A stretch of DNA of 22,235 nucleotides from Oxalobacteraceae bacterium UBA6704 (GCA_002454505.1 DKJA01000156.1:34575-56809), one strand, 5' to 3'. Counted from the stretch's first letter, positions 1 to 7,472 are shown. Notes: generated by a model from the letters alone, not told the origin. Numbers and translations: made by a program.

Positions 1-145
1 GAATGTATCCGTTACGGTCATCGCAGAAAATTGCGAGGATACGGAGTCGGTTCGTGTGACCTATGTGTATGACACAAAAGTCGTCGTGGATTACGGCGCC
101 GCGTCGATGACATTCGACCGGGATACCGTAAAACTCGTTCAATAA
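1..145 (+). CDS. C-terminal fragment of an unrecognised protein
   Basis: An open frame enters from the left edge of the window (frame starting at base 2) and stops at TAA 143-145, giving 47 residues that end in DTVKLVQ. The peptide is rich in Val, Thr and Asp with alternating hydrophobic residues, which suggests a beta-rich domain. I do not recognise the family. Codon use is less GC-biased than in the genes that follow, so it may belong to an accessory segment. The start lies outside the window. Confidence 0.45.
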   Translation, partial: NVSVTVIAENCEDTESVRVTYVYDTKVVVDYGAASMTFDRDTVKLVQ

Positions 146-315
146 CGCGGGATCTGTAGCGGCGCAACGGCGGCGATTGCACTCTCTGGGGCCTGGGGGA
201 AATGATGCTGCGTCGAATTGCATCCAACCACCCCGGCGCGGCGTATCTGCAAAGTGCGCGCCGCGCCAACCCGCGCCGCCCTCGGCCGCCGGGTCTTATC
301 CACACGTTCCGATCG

Positions 316-987
316 ATGCCTCCAATCCCCGAGTCTCCCCGCCGCGCCGGTGCGGCTGTCTATTCCTCTTTCGTGCTCGCCCTGTATGACGCTTGGGTGC
401 TGGGCTTCTCCAACCGCTTTGCATGGCAATGCCCGACGCGCGAAGTGCTGCTGCCGTTCTTTCGCAAGCATGCCGGCCGGCGCCACCTCGATGTTGGCGT
501 CGGCACCGGCTGGTATCTCGCCCATGCCCATACCCCCGCCAGCTACGACGTCGCGCTGCTGGACCTGAATCCCAACTGCCTGCACGCCGCTGCGCACCGC
601 ATGGAGCGGCCGAACGACGGCCTGTTCCAGGCGGACGTGCTGGCATCCACCGCTCCGCTGCAGGGCCGCCGCTTCGACGCGATTTCGCTGTTCTACCTGC
701 TGCATTGCCTGCCCGGCCCGATGGCGGCAAAGGCGGCGGCATTTGCCAACCTGAAGCAGCATCTGGCCGCCGACGGCGTGCTGTACGGCGCGACGATCCT
801 CGGCGACGAGGCGGGCCACAATGCGCTGGGCCGCTTGCTGATGAAGACCTACAACCGAAAGGGCATCTTCAGCAACGGGGGCGACACCGTCGAAGCGCTG
901 CGCGACGCCTTATCGCTGCATTTCCAGGACGTGGAAATCACCGAGCGCGGCAAGGTTGCCCTGTTCGCCGCAAGGCAGCCGCGCTAG
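316..987 (+). CDS. class I SAM-dependent methyltransferase
   Basis: A 223-residue protein with a Rossmann-type methyltransferase fold. Motif I (HLDVGVGTGWYL) forms the SAM-binding loop. It is followed by an acidic strand end (VALLDLNPNC), a motif II region (FQADVLAS), and a hydrophobic strand with FDAISLFYLLHCLPG. The N-terminal stretch with YDAWVLGFSNRFAWQCPT is the start of the conserved part. I chose ATG 316 because the 38 residues encoded upstream are an Arg/Pro-rich stretch unlike a folded domain. ATG 202 or 205 is possible and has a G-rich stretch just before it, whereas 316 has no clear Shine-Dalgarno. The substrate cannot be read from the sequence. The gene stands alone and is followed by a terminator-like hairpin. 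Confidence 0.85.
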   Translation: MPPIPESPRRAGAAVYSSFVLALYDAWVLGFSNRFAWQCPTREVLLPFFRKHAGRRHLDVGVGTGWYLAHAHTPASYDVALLDLNPNCLHAAAHRMERPNDGLFQADVLASTAPLQGRRFDAISLFYLLHCLPGPMAAKAAAFANLKQHLAADGVLYGATILGDEAGHNALGRLLMKTYNRKGIFSNGGDTVEALRDALSLHFQDVEITERGKVALFAARQPR

Positions 988-1029
988 TCATTTGTTGCCC
1001 TGTGGATACATCGACGTGCAGCTTGCCTG

Positions 1030-1055
1030 CGCTGCCTCAGCCGGAGCGTTTTTTT
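1030..1055 (+). terminator. intrinsic terminator after the methyltransferase gene
   Basis: CGCT at 1030-1033 pairs with AGCG at 1045-1048, and CC at 1035-1036 with GG at 1043-1044, with one bulged G. Seven T follow at 1049-1055. The position 43 bases after the stop codon at 987 fits a Rho-independent terminator. Confidence 0.6.
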
Positions 1056-1072
1056 GTCCGGGACGGTGACAA

Positions 1073-1100
1073 TTGGTGAGCTAAAAGGGGAGTAGATACT
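1073..1100 (+). promoter_or_regulatory. candidate sigma70 promoter for the diguanylate cyclase
   Basis: TTGGTG (1073-1078) and GATACT (1095-1100) are separated by 16 bases and lie between the upstream terminator and the start at 1156. Both boxes are imperfect. TACAAT at 1103-1108 is an alternative -10 box. Confidence 0.35.
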
Positions 1101-1155
1101 ATTACAATACTCGCTCTTTTCCGCCACGCGCGGATTCACCAGCCGAGGAGCAGCA

Positions 1156-2361
1156 GTGGCACCCCAGGTCAGCGATGCGGCGTTTGCGATTTCCCCGTTG
1201 TCGGCCGAATTCACCGACCGGACGATCGAAGCGCATTTCAACCATCACCTGCTGGCGCAGACGAAGGCGCAACTGCGCACGGCGCTGCTGTTCTGCGCCG
1301 CGTTCTACGTGGCATTCGCGCTGACCGACGTGCTGTCGCTGGGCTTTACCGCCGACACGCTGCTGCTGTTCGGCAGCCGCATGCTGGTGGCGGTGGTGGC
1401 GGTCGGCAGCTGCGTGAGCAATTACCGCCATCCCCATTCCGTGCGGCGCCTGTATGCGACGGCCAGCCTGACGGAAGTGGTGGGCATGCTGGCCTTCGTG
1501 CCCGTCACGCTGGCAAGGCCGGAAGACTTGCCGTGGCATGCGATGTCGATGGGGCTGATGGCGCTGGTCGTCTACGTGTACATTCCGAACCGCTTCGTGT
1601 ATTCGGTTGCCATCGCCGCCATTTCATCGTTCGTGTTCGTGCTGATCGCGCTGGCGCTTGGCCGGCTGCCGTTCGATGCGATGCTGACGATGACCATGCT
1701 GCTGTTGCTGGCCAACGGCTTCGGCGCGATTGCCGCGCGCCGCTACCACCTGATCCGGCGCGAGGAATTCCGCGTGCAGTCGGTGCTGAAGAACCTGTCC
1801 GAACGCGATCCGCTGACGGGCTGCCACAACCGCCGCTACCTGCAGCAGGAACTGCTGAACATGGAGCTGACGCGGGCGCGGCGCTTCCGTCTCGGCCTGT
1901 CGGTGATCGCCTGCGACATCGACTTCTTCAAGGCCGTCAACGATACCTACGGCCATGCGGCGGGCGACCAGGTGCTGGTGTCGTTTGCCGCCCTGTTGCG
2001 CGGCATGATCCGCGACAACGTGGACAGCCTGATCCGCTGCGGCGGCGAGGAATTCCTGCTGGTGCTGCCGGAAACGGACCTGGCCGGCGCCGTGCTGCTG
2101 GCCGAGCGGATGCGCACCGCGCTGGCCGCTTCGTCCACGCAGGTGGCGCCGGGGCAGGCGGTGGGCGTGACGGCCAGCTTCGGCGTCACCTCCGTCAACT
2201 TCGCGGTGGTGACGCAGCGCTTCCCGCAGGAGGCGCTGCTCGATCTGGCGGACCAGCTGGTCTATGCGGCGAAGCACGGCGGCCGCAACACCGTGCGGGC
2301 CCAGGAATTCCATGGCCGTCCGACCAAGCCGGCGGCACCCGTGCAGCAGGCCGTCGGCTGA
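1156..2361 (+). CDS. membrane-anchored diguanylate cyclase (GGDEF)
   Basis: A 401-residue protein predicted to make the second messenger cyclic di-GMP from two GTP. Residues about 41-195 contain several hydrophobic segments, consistent with about five or six membrane spans acting as a sensory input module that I cannot assign to a named family. The GGDEF domain runs from about 212 to 385 and carries DPLTGCHNRR, the metal-binding strand with DIDFFKAVND, and the active-site signature GGEEF at 296-300. The place of the inhibitory RxxD site is occupied by DNVD (287-290), so product inhibition through this site looks weak or absent. The GTG start at 1156 has GAGGAG at 1145-1150. No EAL domain is present. 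The gene appears monocistronic. Confidence 0.92.
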   Translation: MAPQVSDAAFAISPLSAEFTDRTIEAHFNHHLLAQTKAQLRTALLFCAAFYVAFALTDVLSLGFTADTLLLFGSRMLVAVVAVGSCVSNYRHPHSVRRLYATASLTEVVGMLAFVPVTLARPEDLPWHAMSMGLMALVVYVYIPNRFVYSVAIAAISSFVFVLIALALGRLPFDAMLTMTMLLLLANGFGAIAARRYHLIRREEFRVQSVLKNLSERDPLTGCHNRRYLQQELLNMELTRARRFRLGLSVIACDIDFFKAVNDTYGHAAGDQVLVSFAALLRGMIRDNVDSLIRCGGEEFLLVLPETDLAGAVLLAERMRTALAASSTQVAPGQAVGVTASFGVTSVNFAVVTQRFPQEALLDLADQLVYAAKHGGRNTVRAQEFHGRPTKPAAPVQQAVG

Positions 2362-2371
2362 AAATATTTAG

Positions 2372-2382
2372 TTAGGACTCCT
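2372..2382. promoter_or_regulatory. putative MarR operator, copy 1
   Basis: TTAGGACTCCT contains the perfect dyad AGGA-C-TCCT (2374-2382) and touches the -35 box of the regulator gene. The same 11 bases recur at 3162-3172 before the next gene. Autoregulation is inferred from position. Confidence 0.55.
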
Positions 2383-2409
2383 TTACATCCATGTGCCAGC
2401 CCCTATACT
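2382..2409 (+). promoter_or_regulatory. sigma70-type promoter of the MarR-type gene
   Basis: TTTACA (2382-2387) and TATACT (2404-2409) are separated by 16 bases, close to consensus. The expected transcription start is about 2415-2417, on or next to the ATG at 2417, so the message is probably leaderless. Confidence 0.65.
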
Positions 2410-2416
2410 TGGCTGC

Positions 2417-3070
2417 ATGGACATGCAACCCGAAACCCCCTGGGATGGCACGCCGGACGTCTCGTCCCGCATCGTCACCGCGATCGGCCGCATCGGCGGC
2501 GTGCTGCGCTCCGGCGTGTGGGCGTTCGCCACGGCCGAGGGGCTCAATCCCGTGCAGGTGGAAATCCTGCAGCTGCTGTACCGGCGCACGCGCGGCGTAA
2601 GGCTCACGTGGCTGGCGAAGCAGCTGTCGATTTCCAGCGCGAGCGCCAGCGATTCCGTGGCGTCGCTGGTGTCGAAGGGCCTGCTGCGCAAGGCACGCGA
2701 CAGCGACGATGCCCGCGCCACGGCGCTGTTCCTGACGGAGGAGGGCAACGCCCTGGCCGCGCGGGTCGGCAGCGCGCTGGGTTTTGCCGACGATGCGGCG
2801 GCAGCGCTGCCCGCCGCCACGCAGCTGACGCTGCTGACAGGCCTATTCCAGCTGATCGCGCAATTGCAGCAGACGCAGCGCTTTCCCGAGCTGCGCGCAT
2901 GCCTGTCGTGCCGCTTCTTCGAGCCGGACAAATACCCCGGCGAACCCGCGCCGCACCACTGCGCGCTGGTCGGCGCCCCGCTGCCGCTGAAGTTCCTGCG
3001 CATCGACTGCGCCGAGCACGAACCGGCGGATATCGAAAGCGAGCGCCGCAACTGGCGCATTTTCACTTGA
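2417..3070 (+). CDS. MarR-type winged-helix regulator with cysteine-rich tail
   Basis: A 217-residue protein. Residues about 17-150 resemble a MarR winged helix: NPVQVEILQLLYRR, the recognition-helix region LAKQLSISSASASDSVASLVSKGLL, then a wing with RKARDSDDARATALFLTEEG. The remaining part is an extension with Cys162, Cys165, Cys182 and Cys198, plus His180 and His181 (CLSC, HHC, DCAEH). This pattern suggests a metal or Fe-S site or a thiol redox switch, which is inference. ATG 2417 was chosen because a strong promoter places the transcript start there. A GTG at 2393 would lie between the -35 and -10 boxes and lacks a Shine-Dalgarno. A dyad shared with the next gene suggests it represses itself and that gene. 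Confidence 0.85.
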   Translation: MDMQPETPWDGTPDVSSRIVTAIGRIGGVLRSGVWAFATAEGLNPVQVEILQLLYRRTRGVRLTWLAKQLSISSASASDSVASLVSKGLLRKARDSDDARATALFLTEEGNALAARVGSALGFADDAAAALPAATQLTLLTGLFQLIAQLQQTQRFPELRACLSCRFFEPDKYPGEPAPHHCALVGAPLPLKFLRIDCAEHEPADIESERRNWRIFT

Positions 3071-3072
3071 CT

Positions 3073-3101
3073 GGGGACTGTCCCTGCAAGGGACTGTCCC
3101 C
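3073..3101. repeat. GGGACTGTCCC palindromic repeat, copy 1
   Basis: Two copies of GGGACTGTCCC separated by TGCAA, bounded by an extra G and C. Each unit is a dyad (GGGAC-T-GTCCC) and the whole is nearly palindromic. It starts two bases after the MarR-type stop codon and is followed by GGGGTTGCTTTT. A sequence-identical 29-base copy lies at 13631-13659 and a diverged one at 22185-22213. It could fold and help end transcription. Confidence 0.8.
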
Positions 3102-3156
3102 GGGGTTGCTTTTGAATTTGCATCTAACTGATACCAGTCACCATTTTTTTGATTCA

Positions 3157-3162
3157 TATACT
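3157..3162 (+). promoter_or_regulatory. candidate -10 box of the AhpD-like gene
   Basis: TATACT is identical to the -10 box of the MarR-type gene and sits directly before the shared dyad. The -35 region at the proper distance (about 3135-3140, CAGTCA) is poor, which may point to activation or to a weak promoter. Confidence 0.4.
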
Positions 3163-3172
3163 TAGGACTCCT
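3162..3172. promoter_or_regulatory. putative MarR operator, copy 2
   Basis: TTAGGACTCCT, identical over 11 bases to 2372-2382. Here the dyad extends to TAGGA-C-TCCTA (3163-3173). It lies just downstream of the -10 box, where a bound repressor would block transcription initiation. Confidence 0.55.
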
Positions 3173-3180
3173 ATTAAAAT

Positions 3181-3206
3181 GAAACGGCCCCCGGGCCCCC
3201 CGTTTC
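3181..3206 (+). promoter_or_regulatory. GC-rich hairpin in the 5' leader of the AhpD-like gene
   Basis: GAAACGG (3181-3187) is exactly complementary to CCGTTTC (3200-3206), enclosing a 12-base C/G-rich loop that contains CCCGGG. There is no T run, so it is not an obvious terminator. It ends about 22 bases before the ribosome binding site and may affect leader stability. Confidence 0.4.
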
Positions 3207-3240
3207 ATCCCCTCAACGGCCCACCACGAAAGGAACCATC

Positions 3241-3783
3241 ATGTCCCGCATCGCACTCGTCACCCCCGCAGCCGCCGAAGGCACCGCCCGTCAACTGCTG
3301 GACCAGATCCACGGCGCATTCGGCGCCACGCCGAACATGTTCCGCGCCGTCGCCAACTCGCCCGCCGCGCTGCAAAGCATGTGGGGCTCGTTCGGCGCCC
3401 TCGGCGGCGGCACGCTCGGCGCGAAACTGGGCGAGCAGATCGCCGTCGCCATCGCCGACCGCAACGACTGCTCCTACTGCCTGGCCGCGCACACGGCACT
3501 TGGCCGTAAGGCCGGCGCCACCAGCGAGGAAATGACCGCGGCACAAGCCGGCCTGTCGGACGATCCGCAAACGGCGGCGGCGCTGACGTTTGCGCTGGCG
3601 GTCGTCAACAACCGCGGCCACATCGATGCCGACGACGTGGCTGCCGTGCGTGCCGCCGGCTTCGAAGATGGCCAGATCGTCGAGATCGTGGCCCACGTGG
3701 CGCTGAACCTGTTCACGAATTATGTGAACGTGGCGTTCGACGTGCCGGTGGATTTCAGCGGCGTGAAGCTGCGCGCCAAGTGA
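3241..3783 (+). CDS. AhpD/carboxymuconolactone decarboxylase-like protein
   Basis: A 180-residue cytoplasmic protein of the AhpD-like fold. The hallmark is CSYCLAAH, with Cys77, Cys80 and His84, the CxxC-x3-H redox centre of alkylhydroperoxidase-type members. Glu65, in the helix just before it (KLGEQIAVAIA), is the usual proton-relay position. The protein is therefore more likely a thiol peroxidase-like enzyme than a true decarboxylase, though its substrate and reductant are unknown. AAAGGA (3229-3234) is correctly spaced before ATG 3241. A long leader holds a TATACT box, the dyad shared with the MarR-type gene, and a hairpin. The neighbouring regulator, with its cysteine-rich tail, is the likely controller. 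Confidence 0.9.
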   Translation: MSRIALVTPAAAEGTARQLLDQIHGAFGATPNMFRAVANSPAALQSMWGSFGALGGGTLGAKLGEQIAVAIADRNDCSYCLAAHTALGRKAGATSEEMTAAQAGLSDDPQTAAALTFALAVVNNRGHIDADDVAAVRAAGFEDGQIVEIVAHVALNLFTNYVNVAFDVPVDFSGVKLRAK

Positions 3784-3849
3784 TGCCACGGCTTCCTCGT
3801 TAAACTGCAACGACAACGGTTGCCGCCGCGGCGGCGCAAAGGAGAACGC

Positions 3850-4527
3850 ATGGAATGCATCGCCATCACCCACGTGGCTTTCGAAGACCTGGGCAGCTTC
3901 GCGGCGCCGCTGCGCGAGCGGGGCTACACCATCCGCTACCGGCAGGCCGGCGTGGCACCGTTGTCGCCCGATGAATGGCTTGGCGCGGACCTGATCGTCG
4001 TGCTGGGCGGGCCGATCGGCGTCGGCGACCTGCAGGACTATCCGTGGCTGCAGGCGGAGATCGACGGCCTGCGCACGCGCCTGGCGGCGAAGCGGCCCAC
4101 GCTGGGCGTCTGCCTCGGCGCGCAACTCATGGCCGTGGCGCTGGGCGGTGCGGTGGCGCCCAGCGGCCGCTTCGAGCTGGGCTGGCATCCGCTGTCGCTG
4201 GCCGACGCGCCCGGCGTGCTGGCGCCGTTGGCGGGCATCCCCGTGCTGCACTGGCACGGCGACAACATCGCGCTGCCGGAGGGACTGTCTTCGTTGGCCA
4301 GCACGGACGGCACGCCGTGCCAGGCCTTCGCCGTGGAAGACTACGCGCTGGGCCTGCAGTTCCACGCCGAGTTCGAGCCGCAGGCGCTGGAGGCGTGGCT
4401 GGTCGGTCATTCGGTCGAATTGCGCCACGCGGGGGTCGACCTGGCGGCACTGCGGCAGGCCACGGCCTTGCATGGCGCCGCACTGCGGGACGCGGCAGTG
4501 TTGTTGATCCGGCACTGGCCGGAATGA
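3850..4527 (+). CDS. class I glutamine amidotransferase-like protein
   Basis: A 225-residue stand-alone GATase1 domain. The catalytic triad is visible: Cys88 in the nucleophile elbow GVCLGAQ, and His172 and Glu174 in LQFHAEFE. The oxyanion-side motif VVLGGPIGVGD at about 50-60 is also present. The family hydrolyses glutamine and hands ammonia to a partner synthase, or cleaves gamma-glutamyl bonds. No synthase subunit is adjacent, so the acceptor is unknown. ATG 3850 is preceded by AAAGGAG (3838-3844). The gene follows the AhpD-like gene by 66 bases and may share its transcript, though no functional link is evident. Confidence 0.88.
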   Translation: MECIAITHVAFEDLGSFAAPLRERGYTIRYRQAGVAPLSPDEWLGADLIVVLGGPIGVGDLQDYPWLQAEIDGLRTRLAAKRPTLGVCLGAQLMAVALGGAVAPSGRFELGWHPLSLADAPGVLAPLAGIPVLHWHGDNIALPEGLSSLASTDGTPCQAFAVEDYALGLQFHAEFEPQALEAWLVGHSVELRHAGVDLAALRQATALHGAALRDAAVLLIRHWPE

Positions 4528-4750
4528 CTAGATAAAAGTAACTAGTTGTTCTCTGCCGGAGGGGATAGAACCATTGCCAACCCATGCCGGATGGGCGTTC
4601 CGGCTCAGCCGGGCGATCATTCGTGTCGGGATTTCTGCCTATGGCGCGCGCCATGCGTACGCCGTGCCCCTGCGGAGCTGTGCTAACTTCGGCCCGTAAC
4701 TCTTTGTAGCTTCAGCCGGAGCCGCAGGCTCGCGAAAGGAGGTCGTCGCA

Positions 4751-5488
4751 GTGGACAGCACAATGTGGATGCATGCATGGCCGGCACGCGCCGGCATCGT
4801 GGCGCTGCTTGCGCTGGGGGCCGCCGGCGCGCGGGCCCAGGCGACGGCCGACCGGATTCCGGACACGATGGAAGAACGGGTCAAGGCATGCATCGGCTGC
4901 CACGGCGTGCAGGGCCGCGGTGTCGAGAACGTCTACTTTCCCCGCCTGGCCGGCAAGCCAGCCGGCTACCTGTACAACCAGCTGGTGGCCTTCCGCGACG
5001 GCCGCCGCAAGTACCTGCCGATGAACTACATGCTGGCCTACCTGCCGGAAGCCTACCTGAAGGACATGGCGCAGTATTTTGCCCAGCAGGATCCGCCGCC
5101 GCTGCAGCAGCCCGTCGTCAACCGGCCGGCGCAGCTGCTGGTCGACGGCCGCCGCATCGTCACCGAAGGCATCCCCGCCCGCAAGATCCCCGCCTGTGCC
5201 AGCTGTCATGGCGCCAACCTGGGCGGCCGCGAGCCGGGCATCCCGGGCCTGCTCGGCCTGCGCGCCGATTACGTCAGCGCGCAGCTGGGCGCATGGCGCT
5301 TCGGCGTGCGCACGGCGATCGCGCCGGACTGCATGCAGGTGATCGCGTCGAGCCTCACCGAGCCCGAAGTGGCCGCAGTGGCGGGCTGGCTTGCTTCGCT
5401 GCCCGTCGATCCCGGCGTGCGGCCAGCGAAGGCCAGCAACGCCGCACTGCCGCTGGCCTGCGGCAGCCACCAGCCGGCGCGGAGGTGA
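4751..5488 (+). CDS. diheme c-type cytochrome, first gene of the oxidase operon
   Basis: A 245-residue exported cytochrome. The signal peptide is about residues 1-30 (hydrophobic core AGIVALLALGAAG, cleavage near ARAQ-A). Two c-type heme sites are present, CIGCH (47-51) and CASCH (149-153), in a tandem arrangement like cytochrome c4/c553 proteins. It should act in the periplasm as an electron carrier. The GTG start at 4751 is supported by AAAGGAGG at 4735-4742. The stop is only two bases before the next start, which marks this as the beginning of a compact operon ending in a ba3-type oxidase. An electron-donor role to CuA is inference from context. Confidence 0.88.
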   Translation: MDSTMWMHAWPARAGIVALLALGAAGARAQATADRIPDTMEERVKACIGCHGVQGRGVENVYFPRLAGKPAGYLYNQLVAFRDGRRKYLPMNYMLAYLPEAYLKDMAQYFAQQDPPPLQQPVVNRPAQLLVDGRRIVTEGIPARKIPACASCHGANLGGREPGIPGLLGLRADYVSAQLGAWRFGVRTAIAPDCMQVIASSLTEPEVAAVAGWLASLPVDPGVRPAKASNAALPLACGSHQPARR

Positions 5489-5490
5489 GC

Positions 5491-6726
5491 ATGCGACTTT
5501 CCCATTTCCTCCTGCCGCTGGCTGCATTGCTGTTGACGTCGCACGCATCGGCACAACGCGCGGCGCAAAGCCAGATCGAGCGCGGCAAGTACCTCGCGCA
5601 GGCCGGCGACTGCATCGCCTGCCACACGGTACCCGGCGCGAAAATCTTTTCCGGCAACCGGCCGATGCCTACGCCGTTCGGCACGCTGTATGCGCCGAAC
5701 ATCACGCCCGACCGCGAGACGGGCATCGGCAAATGGACGGCCGACGACTTTCACAAGATGATGCACACGGGCCGCGGCCCGGACGGCAAGCTGCTGTATC
5801 CGGCGATGCCGTTCGCCAGCTACACCAAGGTCACGCGGGCCGACAACGATGCGATCTTCGCCTACCTGCGCTCGGTGCCGCCGGTGCGGCTGGCCACGCG
5901 CGAACACGACCTGCGCTTCCCGTACAACAACCGCAGCCTGCTGATCGGCTGGCGCACGCTGTACTTCAACGAAGGCGAGTACCAGCCGGACCGCAGCAAG
6001 TCCGTCGAATGGAACCGCGGCGCATACCTGGTGCAGGGCCTGGGCCACTGCGCGATGTGCCACACGCCGATCAATGCGCTGGGCGGCTCGTCGCAGGAAG
6101 AAGCCTTCCGCGGCGGCCTGATCCCGATGCAGAACTGGTATGCGCCGTCGCTGACGTCGAACAAGGAAGCAGGCCTGGGCAACTGGCACATCCAGGACAT
6201 CATGGACCTGCTGCAGACGGGCGTGTCGAACCGCGGCACGGTCTACGGGCCGATGGCGGAGGTCACCTACAACAGCCTGCAGTACATGACGGACGAGGAT
6301 ATTCGCGCGATGGCCGTCTACCTGAAGGCGCTGCCGGAAGACCAGCCGGTGGCGGTCGACAACACGCCGCTGCGCGCGGACGTGGGCCAGCTGTTCTCGG
6401 ACGGCCGCCGCATCTACGACGCCAAGTGCGCCACCTGCCACGGCGCCCAGGGCAAGGGCAAGCTGCCGCACTATCCGCCGCTGGCGATCAACCAGTCGAT
6501 CACGATGACGTCGGCGGTGAACCCGATCCGCATGGTGCTCAACGGCGGCTACCCGCCCGGCACGAAGAAGAACCCGAAGCCGTACGGCATGCCGCCGTTC
6601 GCGCACGAACTGTCCGACCAGGAGATCGCCTCCGTCGTCACGTACATCCGCAACGCATGGGGCAACCGCGCCGGCCCGGTGGGCGCCCGCGAAGTGAACA
6701 CCCTGCGTTCCGCCACGCTCGAATAG
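5491..6726 (+). CDS. triheme c-type cytochrome (alcohol/gluconate dehydrogenase cytochrome-subunit-like)
   Basis: A 411-residue exported protein with signal peptide 1-21 (cleavage after SHASA). Three c-type heme motifs occur at CIACH (41-45), CAMCH (187-191) and CATCH (313-317), one per cytochrome domain. The spacing and the first domain (GKYLAQAGDCIACH, then NITPDRETGIGKWT) match the cytochrome subunits that accept electrons from membrane-bound alcohol, aldehyde or gluconate dehydrogenases. No dehydrogenase subunit is encoded here, so in this operon it probably passes electrons to the oxidase. The ATG at 5491 has GGAGG just upstream (5481-5485). The next gene starts eight bases after the stop. 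Confidence 0.9.
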   Translation: MRLSHFLLPLAALLLTSHASAQRAAQSQIERGKYLAQAGDCIACHTVPGAKIFSGNRPMPTPFGTLYAPNITPDRETGIGKWTADDFHKMMHTGRGPDGKLLYPAMPFASYTKVTRADNDAIFAYLRSVPPVRLATREHDLRFPYNNRSLLIGWRTLYFNEGEYQPDRSKSVEWNRGAYLVQGLGHCAMCHTPINALGGSSQEEAFRGGLIPMQNWYAPSLTSNKEAGLGNWHIQDIMDLLQTGVSNRGTVYGPMAEVTYNSLQYMTDEDIRAMAVYLKALPEDQPVAVDNTPLRADVGQLFSDGRRIYDAKCATCHGAQGKGKLPHYPPLAINQSITMTSAVNPIRMVLNGGYPPGTKKNPKPYGMPPFAHELSDQEIASVVTYIRNAWGNRAGPVGAREVNTLRSATLE

Positions 6727-6734
6727 GAGACACC

Positions 6735-6908
6735 ATGTTCGTCGAACCCACCGATATTCCGGCAGCGGACCAGCAGCAGCGCGTCGATGCCATCGTCGCA
6801 CAGGGCCCCGGCGGCGCCTTTGCCATTGCCGGCACCGCTGTGGCGATCGTGCTGGCGCTGTGGATCGCGTTTTACCTGATGGTGTTCGTGGCGCGGGGAG
6901 GCGTCTGA
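6735..6908 (+). CDS. small single-span oxidase subunit (ba3 subunit IIa-like)
   Basis: A 57-residue protein from ATG 6735 to TGA 6906-6908, preceded by TAGGAGA. Residues 1-27 are polar. Residues 28-52 form one transmembrane helix (AIAGTAVAIVLALWIAFYLMV and following), with a short basic end. The position directly before subunit II, the size and the single span match subunit IIa of B-family oxidases (34 residues in Thermus). This is a context-based assignment because so short a sequence cannot be diagnostic. Confidence 0.75.
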   Translation: MFVEPTDIPAADQQQRVDAIVAQGPGGAFAIAGTAVAIVLALWIAFYLMVFVARGGV

Positions 6909-6911
6909 GCG

Positions 6912-7472
6912 ATGGCCGAACTGCATAACGACGCACACGGCGCCACGGTGGCCGAACGGGCCGAGGCGCGCTGGGTCTGGATCGTCGGCGCCATCATCGT
7001 GTTCCTGACGGGGATGCTGGTGTATATGAGCCTGCACTGGGCGGCGATGCCGCCGACGCGGATGGAGACCATCGATCCCGGCACGCTGCACCTTTCCGGC
7101 GAATTCGTCGAGGCGAACCTGGGCTCGGCGCGCGAGGCGGATGGTTCCGTCACCGTGCGGCTGCTGGGCAGCCAGTATGCGTTCACGCCGCAATGCGTGC
7201 TGGTACCGCGCGACACGCCCGTGCAGATCCGCGGCACCAGCTCCGACGTGGTGCACGGCTTCTCGATCTCGAACACCAATGTCAACGTGATGCTGGCGCC
7301 GGGCTACATCTCCAACTTCCGCACGCGCTTCGAGAAAACTGGTGAGCACGTGATGCCCTGCCACGAGTTCTGCGGCATCGGCCATGCCGCCATGTGGGCG
7401 CACGTGAAAGTGGTGGAGCCCGCCGAATTCGACCTGGCGATCAAGAACGGGAGGGCCAGCTGTGTTCAATAA
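6912..7472 (+). CDS. cbaB: cytochrome c oxidase subunit II with CuA site (ba3-type)
   Basis: A 186-residue protein with one N-terminal membrane helix (about 21-42) and a periplasmic cupredoxin domain. The binuclear CuA ligands are all present: His115 in VVHGF, then Cys150, Glu152, Cys154, His158 and Met161 in the PCHEFCGIGHAAM motif. CuA takes electrons from cytochrome c and passes them to the heme in subunit I. The single N-terminal span and short length are typical of ba3/B-family subunit II, not of the two-span aa3 form. It starts three bases after the small subunit and overlaps the subunit I gene by 11 bases, so translation is probably coupled. Confidence 0.93.
   Translation: MAELHNDAHGATVAERAEARWVWIVGAIIVFLTGMLVYMSLHWAAMPPTRMETIDPGTLHLSGEFVEANLGSAREADGSVTVRLLGSQYAFTPQCVLVPRDTPVQIRGTSSDVVHGFSISNTNVNVMLAPGYISNFRTRFEKTGEHVMPCHEFCGIGHAAMWAHVKVVEPAEFDLAIKNGRASCVQ

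Noticed and set aside
202..315. N-terminal extension of the methyltransferase from ATG 202
   Set aside because: The encoded 38 residues are Arg/Pro-rich and unlike a conserved domain. The extension is kept only as an alternative start because ATG 316 lacks a clear ribosome site.
4528..4750. Regulatory site for the oxidase operon (FNR/ANR-type dyad or strong promoter)
   Set aside because: Only short GC dyads are visible (GCCGGA/TCCGGC at 4586-4604, GAGCC/GGCTC at 4719-4731). No TTGAT-N4-ATCAA site and no convincing -35/-10 pair was found.
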